Positions 56,528 through 64,000 of a DNA stretch of 64,000 nucleotides are shown one piece after another; the first letter of the stretch is position 1; every line of letters starts with the position of its first letter. Both the position numbers and the translations under genes were made by a program. Source of the stretch: Lactuca virosa (taxonomy: Eukaryota; Streptophyta; Magnoliopsida; Asterales; Asteraceae); assembly GCA_928212115.1 (NCBI GenBank), contig CAKMRJ010005745.1, positions 213,727,431 to 213,791,430 on the forward strand, written 5' to 3'. The notes beneath the pieces were generated by a model that was not told the origin of the DNA, made no database searches, and saw only the letters and a list, made by a program, of their open reading frames with translations.

Positions 56528-57774
56528 TGTCACACCCCCGAACCGGGACGGCGGAAACGTCCGGGGGCGAATGACTTCATGTACGGTATCATAACAATTG
56601 AATATGAATGAAACATAGCAACCAAACATCATACATTGGAAATACACACTTACATAGTTTACATATTGAACTTGTTCATCAGTTACACAAAAGTAAGAAA
56701 AGTAAAATTTCTTGAAGTCGTACCACTTGATCTCATAGCCGAGCTTATTACCTGCTATTGGATCCCTGAGAATACAAGTCGTTTTGAAAAGCGTCAACTA
56801 AAAAGTTGGTGAGTTCATAAGAATTTTTATATAAAATGGTTTTGTACTTGTTTAGAGTAGTTCTCATAGTGTGTTCAGAAAATTCGATATTTTCTATAAA
56901 ATAATTTGTAAGTCTCGTTCTAAAACTGTGAATATATGCATGCCTGTCCTAGGTTATCTTTTGTTTGCAAAAGTAAAGCGAACGTTCCCAGAAAATCCGA
57001 TATTTTATAAAAAGAAATGGTTTGAAATATTTGTGTCTGATCTTATATTAATGCATATGTGTTAATGTTTGCGAGAAATAGAAAGAGAATGATCCTAGAC
57101 AACCCGATGTTACATGCATGGAGAAAAACTAAGCACCAAGACTACATTTTTATGACTTAAGACCCCTCGTAAGGTCTGAAAGGATGACTTATTTGGTCAA
57201 GAGCATGTCATGATCAAGACTCACCATATTTGGGACCAAAAGTGCCCTAAATGAAGAAATGGATAGATCTACAAGATAGGGTGATCAAGTTATGAACGTT
57301 TTACCTCCTGGAGGTTGCTAACAAGGAGATAACCTCAGATCCAAGTTGCTTCCAAGCTCCAAGTTCTTCTCACCACCTTCTTCTTCTTCAAGAATGCCAC
57401 AAAACACAAAGATAAGCTCAAGATGCACTCTTCTCACTTAGGGTTAGCTTGGGGGTTGTTTTTCTCAGATGGAGGCTGGTGAGGGAAGGAGAAATGAGAG
57501 ATAATGATGCTTATATATGGGCAAAACCCTAAAAATTAGGGTTTGAAGGTTAAGCACGTACGCCCTGCGTATGCGGTGTACGTCCAACGTACTAGGGTCC
57601 ACCCTAGTACGCCTACCGTACACAACGTACGCTCAACGTACTAATCATTGGCCAAACTTACCAAAATGCCACTATGGGCCATTTCACACTCTTTCTTATA
57701 CCCAATGACTAAAATGCAATATTTATTCATACATAGGGTTAAAATTGAAAATACCTCAACAACGGGATGTTACA
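56528..57774 (-). repeat. Gypsy LTR, one flank missing
   Basis: It starts TGTAACATCCCGTTG at 57774 and ends GGTTCGGGGGTGTGACA at 56528 on the minus strand. The end is close to that of the solo LTR 52625-55592. Left flank GGGTA belongs to the G6 LTR; right flank GTGAT does not match and G6 does not continue. Promoter: CCATATATAAG (57510-57520, minus strand) with the GTACG palindrome cluster just upstream. Confidence 0.8.
57556..57643. repeat. GTACG...CGTAC palindrome cluster
   Basis: GTACGTCCAACGTAC at 57578-57592, arms GTACTAGGGT/ACCCTAGTAC at 57589-57610, GTACGCTCAACGTAC at 57627-57641. It starts about 35 bp upstream of the TATA box in the LTR sense. Confidence 0.85.
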
Positions 57775-58060
57775 GTGATTGGTTGATACCATTCCCTGGG
57801 CTTATGGCGGAGTGTCATTTGTATCCTTAGTGAATAGGTTGAATCTCTACTGGTTTTACTTTTAATCTCTGTTTGAGAACTCTGTGAATAAATAATACTT
57901 CTCTCCTATCCGTAGACGTAGGTCGCCTTGACCGAACCACGTTAATACAATGTGTTTGTGTACTTTTGGTTTTGTTTGTTATCCGCATTACTTTCTGACA
58001 AGGGTAATCAGAACTTGACAAGTGACATCAAATATGTTCTGAGTCTTGACAAGCATCGTC
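57775..58060 (+). repeat. Possible copia LTR end fragment
   Basis: CCGTAGACGTAGGTCGCCTT followed by GACCGAACCACGTTAA resembles the transcribed end of many plant copia LTRs. No coding part or primer site follows. The assignment is by resemblance only. Confidence 0.35.
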
Positions 58061-59241
58061 TAATTTTTCTAACACTTTTAAAATTGGATTTTAGAAGTTT
58101 TAGATATCTCAACCTTTGTCAAAGAAAAGGAGTTAGCATATGTAAATCATATTCATTGGGTCTTACTACATATGTTGACGTTGAATGAGGAATGCATACA
58201 AATTCCAAAACATGTGTGACTGGGTTTTCCTTTTTTTCTAGGAAATTCTTTAATTTTTGGAAAAACACAAAACTGACAAAAGTTTCCATGTCATCAACAA
58301 AGTCTTAATATAAATGTCTTGCATCAAGTACATGCAAAATTCTATAGGTCTTGAAACTTTTATTTGCTATAGGAATTGATAGTTTGAGATATATTAATAT
58401 TTAATAAGTCCACCATTCTTCTTGAAGTAGTGTTAAAATTGTTAAAACTGATTCATCATCTTAAATAACATATATTTTTATGAAATATTTAATTTCATTT
58501 CGGCATGAATTCTTTCTGGAAAAACTGAATTTAGTTTAATACCTTCCATTGCTAAGATTGAGGGAGGATGTTAATAAAGGTAAATGTATCAAGATTGTTT
58601 GACTTGGTATGTTTGGTGCATGCAGTTGACCAATGTCAAGGATAGCTTGTTTTAAGGAATAAAAGCTTACAGACTGATTGGATAAATTGAAGAAGTTGGA
58701 GGGTTGAGTTGTTGATTGAAGGAGTGAAAGGGTTGATGATGGATACGTGGAAAGAAGAAAAATACAAATACCATAGATAATTGAGAATTTTCATTTCTCA
58801 CAGTATTATCACCAAACACGTACCTTTATCAAATTCCTTAATTATAAGTGTTCAAAAAAATCATATGAACCATAAATGTTGATTTCTCAGGGAATGGTCA
58901 ATTTAGATGGGAAATGGTGGGATGGTATTAGGATGAATCTCCCTCTAAAATCTCTAACAGAAATCAGAAATGTTTGGTATTAGTAATGAATTATCTTCAT
59001 AAATATGAAACAAATATATATGGGATTAAAGCACAAAATTGAAAATGTTTTTAGAGTTGCATTAATTAGGGTTCTTTTAAATCCAAATGGTATAAATGAA
59101 GTATATGCAAAACTCAAGATAAATGAAATTTTTAATTAGGATACATACAAAACAATCAATATCATATGAAACAATAATCAAATAAAATATCTTTTTAATT
59201 TATCAAACTATTTCAACTTCACAATTGAAAACCTCGTTTGA
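58061..59241. other. Intergenic, including TPP 3' flank
   Basis: About 1.2 kb, AT-rich. The part next to 59242 should hold the 3' UTR of the minus-strand gene. I see no strong AATAAA in the first 150 bases. No other gene. Confidence 0.6.
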
Positions 59242-61678
59242 TCATTTATCATTACCATAATTTTGTTCCTTCCATGAAACTAGTGATTTAAGGAAGTCTT
59301 TGACTTCCAAAGTGTCACGAAGTGATAAAAAAGCTTTGCTTTGTTTGGGTACCGAAGATACCAAAATCCCATAACCACGTTTTCCTTCTCTTAAAACCTA
59401 ACAAAAAAAAAAAGAACTTACTCAACAACTTAATAACACACTATTTAAAAAAATAATAAATAAATAAAAATTGAGTCATACCTTAAATGCATCTTCATCT
59501 GTTCTATCGTCTCCAATATAAATTGCAAGCATTTCGTCACTATTGCTTAGCCCTATTAATTCCATAATAAAATACAAAAGAAATAATAATAATAATAATA
59601 ATAAATAAATAAATATCATCTTACTTCACATTTCTTAATTTATTTTATAAAAAGTAGGGTATTTTTTATGATTTGTTTTATAAAAAAAATAAAAAAATAG
59701 GACATACCAAGTGATTGAAGTAGAAACTCGACTGCTTTCCCTTTGTCCCAATCAATAACGGGACGGACCTCTAAAACCTACGTATAATTTATAAATAAAG
59801 TTTTTATATTTTATAAAAGCATAAAGTAAAAATAATCACATGACCATTATTGAAAATGTGTTATATTTATATATAAAAGAATTGGTTTTATTACTTACCT
59901 TCCGACCATGAGTTAATCTCAAACGAGGATAATCTTTCAAGACATCATGCACACGTTGTGCAATCATCGGCCAACTCTGCAACACCATAAAAAGTATAAT
60001 TCTGTCGCTAACTTTTATGAAATAACAAGTGTTTTATAAAAAAATGGAAAAACCTGTGATTAGTTTTATAAAATTCCATCGCTAAATTTGAGAAAAAAAA
60101 AACCAAACGATTTCAGTTCTTTTGGTAATTGTTTTATAAAGAATTGGTGGTTGATTTTATAAAAAAAATTTGGAGGGTTTTCAATTCATACACTAGTTTT
60201 TAAAATATAGCAATGGATTTCAGTTCGTCTGGTAAATTGTTTTATAAAAAAAAATGTTGTTATTTTTGAATAAATTTCCGATGGATTCCAATTCGGTTGC
60301 TAATTTTGAAAAATAGCGACCGATTTTTATTCCATTGCTAATTATTTTAAAAAATCCGTTGCTAAATCCACTCATTTGTTAAAACTTAAAAGTAACGTGT
60401 TAATTTCTTACCTTCTCATCTACATTACGGTAATGTACAGAAGTACAAAATTTGTGATTTTCCACAAATGCCCCTCGGATATCCTTTGTCACGTCAACAA
60501 GGGTCCTAAAAACCTCATTGATCATTGGTATAAACTCTCTAGCAGGCTGGAATAAATTTACTTCCTTGTCCTTCACAAGAAAACATAAGGATTGATATCC
60601 TCAAGGGGAATTAAAATAAAAAACTGTAAGGGTATTTTGGTCATATATAATACCTGTTTGTCAGTAGATCGAATATAGTTTGTATGGTTGATAGACATTG
60701 GGAACATGATGTCCATACCATGACTACCAGCATAAAAGAGTTCTGTTAGTCCTACTAACTCATAAACCTGAACAAAACATGTTTAATATTAAAAAAAATT
60801 CATTATTTTAATGAGGTTTTATTATGTTAAACTTTTTTTTAGTGAAATGAACAATTTCATTTCTTCTATGATTCCAATCCCATCATACGGAACCCTACTT
60901 TAGACTTGTGATACCTTATCGCGGCTTCTTCCACTAATAATCGCTGTTGGAAAATACTTTGCAATGCCCTTCACAGCAGCACGCATCTAAAAGAAGAAAG
61001 TGTGTTAGACATTTATACAAGTTATAAAAGAAAAGAATTGGAGAATTTGAAGTTACTACTTACATCGATTGACATAAAAGCACGATTGGGATCATCTACA
61101 ATTGGTGAGAGTGTCCCATCATAATCTAAGAAGATTACTATCTTTTTGTTATTTGCACGATTTATAATATGATCAAAAGATTTGAGGGCCGATGGATACT
61201 TGAGCTTCGAGTAACAAAAAGAACAAAGTAGCAAATTAATAAAGGGGTACATATGCAAATACCGTCACAAATAACATCAAATATACTTTTTTCTTTACTT
61301 CAAACAACCCATATAGTTGGAATGAAAATTAATCATTCTCGTAAATTAATATAGTGCTTTTTGGCATTTCCACAAGAATATAAATAATGACAAGTTTGTA
61401 ACCAAAAAGTGCATGCATACCTTCCAAGAATAATAGATAAGATCATTCTCATCAGAAGCAAGCTCATCTTCAACATCTTTCACCATCCTTTTACAAGGAG
61501 GTGAAGATGATCGCATGGCATCAAGCCAACCGTTGGATCGAACATCATCAACTTTCCCAGGCTTTTTCTTTGGAATTAAAAGCGGGAATACACTGGAATG
61601 GAATCCTAATCTCGTCTGATTCATAGGGAGTAGAGGATCGGCAAGAACAGGAGAAGCATTTGCTGAGCTTAAATCCAT
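59242..61678 (-). CDS. TPP: Trehalose-6-phosphate phosphatase, nine coding exons
   Basis: The enzyme removes phosphate from trehalose 6-phosphate to give trehalose, controlling the sugar signal T6P. Exons (minus strand): 61678-61421, 61204-61064, 60986-60915, 60767-60654, 60570-60412, 59976-59899, 59777-59708, 59552-59482, 59397-59242. All introns are GT-AG and the joined frame is open for 372 residues, normal for plant TPPs. HAD motifs: FLDYDGTLSPIV (Asp113 nucleophile, Asp115), ISGRSRDK (Ser151), LTHGRKVLEVRP (Lys274) and GDDRTDEDAF (Asp312/313). SHGMDI and KGKAVEFLL are family blocks. Start: ATG at 61678 (MDLSSANASP); a TTG 18 bases upstream in frame is not a credible start. No signal peptide is evident. 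The paralogue within the TPP family cannot be told from here. All catalytic residues are present, so this looks functional. Confidence 0.97.
59999..60375. repeat. Decayed repeat in TPP intron 5
   Basis: Variants of TTCCATTGCTAATT (for example TTCTGTCGCTAACT, TTCGGTTGCTAATT, TCCGTTGCTAAATC) and TTGTTTTATAAA recur at irregular spacing. The words resemble those of a plant DNA-transposon end type with GTCGCTAA repeats. No boundaries are visible. Confidence 0.4.
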
Positions 61679-61711
61679 TTTATGATCAGAAGACAATTTT
61701 TGAGATTTATG

Positions 61712-63417
61712 CTACAAAGTTTGAGGGTTTGATATGAAGAACTGTGAATCACTCTTTTTACCCGACCCTTTTGTCAATAAAAAACCACCTTTTTAATGTT
61801 TTCTTGTCACTATTGCTGAGTGAGTAGTCCATTGTAAACACGCTAGTTTCTGAAATGATCTGAAATACAACATTCATGGAGTTAATGATGACTAAATCTT
61901 TCTGCTTAATTTCATAAAATATGATTACCAAAAGTGACATACCTCATTCTCAAAGCTATGCATTTACAGAATGTGCTCAAACACCATATTCAAGATCTCA
62001 AGTTTTGACTGCATATTACCAAAAAAGGAAAAAAAAAAACATGTTGTTTAGATGATTACTCACCACTTTACGAAATAGATGCAATCTTTTTTACCTCAAG
62101 AAAGTCTCAAGAACTAAACACAAAGTCAAGGATTCCAAAAAACATGGATCAGAGTTCATACACATGTTATAGAAACAAGATCTTTAACTGTTTCTATAAT
62201 ATATATACCACTCAATAGTTATCTGATACAATGTCTTCACACTAGTCACATGGACATGCATGCCCCCCATAAAGTAGTAAAGGTGTAGTTTCTTTCATGG
62301 ATCTACTGTTTTACCATATAATAAAACAATGGTAGGGGTAGGGGTCACTTACAATTTTTTCTTTATATTACTTTGCATAATGTAAGTAGTATATAAGTTG
62401 AAAGTAATATATACACTTAATTAATTGGTCACAGAAGCTCTATAATTCATAAAGTAAACACTTTTAAGAAACAAATTTAAAAAATATCCAATAATGACTC
62501 ATCTACACTGTGTTCTTATGCTTCATGATGTGACTTCTCAACCAAAACAAACCCCACCATTGCTCAGATGCACTGAGAGAGATATGAAACGTCAATAAAA
62601 GTGATACAATTTTGTCATTCTGATATCCCATTTGCAAAATTTCCTTATTTTGCAATGTTTCAATCCAAATATCAGTTTTTTTAATTAATGTCTTTTTTTT
62701 TGGTTTGAGAGTATACATGTTGCAAATATTTTGAGTAAGAAAGAAAGACCACTTGAATTTGTTTTTAGACAAATAGGAATACTTTATTTGCATAATCAGT
62801 TAAACGATTACATCGTGTAGAGCATAAAATAATAATAAAGGAATAAAAGACAGCTGTACCTTAACTAACTCAAAATAAATAAAATAAAATAAAAATTAAG
62901 AAAACACATGTGGGTCATGTTCATTTTGCATAAACCATTTGAGTAACAACTAACAAACAACCAAAGTACGCGAATACAGATTTCTTGTCCCTAAATAAGA
63001 CAAAATGCAACTGGTGGAAACAATCAACATATATGGAAATTTTATTCATGCATCAAGAAACTCATTCATATTCCTTCATTTTTATTTTCCAAATTGGGAT
63101 AACGCAACAGAGTACGAACTTTGCATGTATGGAAAGGATTCTTTAGAACATTGATCTCTTCGATTTCAATGTGTTAGCAACACACGACAACACCGTACTT
63201 TTTACAATACAATAAGATGAGAGCATATAAATAAGATTATCCTGTCAAAAACAAGTACAAACACACAGAAGGCTGTGCGATCTATGAATCAGATCTTCAT
63301 CGAATTTCTATACATTAACTAATATCAACAAAGACAAACACATAAATATGAAGAATCTTACAAATGCGCATCATATGCCATACAAAATAATGGGAATTGA
63401 GGGGCAGCTACTATACC
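61712..63417 (-). other. TPP 5' UTR intron (putative)
   Basis: The donor CAG|GTATAG at 63417 and the acceptor TTTGTAG at 61712 frame a 1.7-kb AT-rich intron ending 33 bases before the start codon. A further non-coding exon inside it cannot be excluded. Plant TPP genes often have a long leader intron. Confidence 0.55.
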
Positions 63418-63570
63418 TGATTGGGAGAGGGAGGTAGCCGGTTGAAGAGCAATGAATTACAGGAGGAAATGAATTGAGAATGAACGAAATGAAGCCCTAG
63501 AAATAGTGAGAGAGAGGGAGAAGGGAAGAGAGATAGAGAGATTGGTGAAGAGTGGTGATGGTATTTATAG
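63418..63570 (-). promoter_or_regulatory. TPP core promoter and first UTR exon
   Basis: TATA box CTATAAATA at 63570-63562 (minus strand). About 27 bases downstream a CT-rich leader begins (CTCTCTATCTCTCTTCCCTT near 63540-63521), running to a donor at 63417. This arrangement of TATA, pyrimidine-rich leader and intron is common in plant genes. Confidence 0.65.
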
Positions 63571-64000
63571 AGATTGATTGGTGCAAAATAGACGTGCCAA
63601 TGAAGCAAAAGTATTTCTTTAACACTCTATTGCTTCAAATTAACCTAAATTATCCTTTTTTGGTTTGGGGTAAATTTCAATATTCTGTCATTATTTTTTT
63701 TATTTGTTTCGATTTTGGTCCAGAATCAAATTAAAATACTATTTTTTGTTGTGTGGCTTCCTTTTACTTTATTTTTATTTTATATATATATTTATATATA
63801 TATATATATATTTATAAAAACTAGAGATTGCATAGCCCCCGCTCCGTTGGGGGCGCAAGCAATGGTTGTTTGGTGTGTTTATGTTATTCTTTTGAAGTTT
63901 CATGATTCTACAGACGGTGAAATGGGGATGAAGAAAAGAAAATGACATAAGAGGTCCAATAGAGAAGGGAAAGTATGTATAGGGCTACAGTTAAAGTACA
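63571..64000. other. TPP upstream region with (TA)n and hairpin
   Basis: A TA run lies at about 63781-63812. GCCCCCGCTCCGTTGGGGGC at 63835-63854 has arms GCCCCC/GGGGGC. It is preceded by ACTAGAGATTGCATA, as in repeats that end with such a hairpin. No gene. Confidence 0.5.

Noticed and set aside
61679..61696. Upstream in-frame start of TPP at 61696
   Set aside because: The codon there is TTG. The ATG at 61678 is the natural start.
62503..63608. Short open frames upstream of the TPP start
   Set aside because: They lie in the presumed 5' UTR intron and UTR, lack domain similarity and are AT-rich or CT-rich.
1..64000. tRNA or rRNA genes
   Set aside because: None found by eye. The tRNA-like matches are retrotransposon primer binding sites.

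Overview
The window looks like nuclear DNA of a dicot plant. It holds one ordinary intron-containing plant gene at the right end and about 58 kb of transposable elements. An Asteraceae (lettuce-like) source is my guess from the style of the repeats; nothing in the sequence proves it.

Labels used below: C1 and C2 are Ty1-copia elements; G3, G4, G5 and G6 are Ty3-gypsy elements; H is a hAT DNA transposon. Layout: 1-4502 is C1 (minus strand, 3' end outside the window). 4503-4988 is an older LTR of the same family in the opposite orientation. 4989-6244 is a truncated LTR with a GC-rich tandem array. 6245-8054 holds copia RNase H and LINE remnants. 8055-9715 is AT-rich with no recognisable content. 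9724-13335 is H, complete from end to end with an 8-bp target duplication, carrying a broken transposase and a SINE. 13760-57774 is one nested stack. Its oldest layer is G4, a minus-strand gypsy element now in pieces. G3 (chromovirus, 14682-24794), a solo LTR (25402-27929) and G6 (from 29345) sit inside G4. G5 (33802-42732) sits inside the gag of G6. C2 (44416-52255) and a solo LTR (52625-55592) sit inside the 5' LTR of G6. A solo copia LTR (15801-16618) sits inside an LTR of G3. Identical 5-bp target duplications support six of these insertions, and a 4/5 match supports the solo LTR at 25402. The stack breaks at 56528-57774.

At the right end, 59242-63535 (minus strand) is a trehalose-6-phosphate phosphatase gene with nine coding exons, all GT-AG, encoding 372 residues, plus a putative 5' UTR exon and a promoter.

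The most unusual signal is in G5 and G6, two gypsy elements with gag but no reverse transcriptase or integrase. They carry at least 13 copies of a 160-250 bp stem-loop module. The apical loop is nearly invariant (core TGTTCCTTGTTTGGTTGTGG, in the sense of the element transcript). The two arms differ from copy to copy but stay complementary within each copy. A second pattern is that most LTR families here carry their own cluster of short palindromes or repeated words just upstream of the LTR TATA box (gypsy) or just downstream of the primer binding site (copia). The word ACTCGNCGAGT is shared by copia and gypsy elements.
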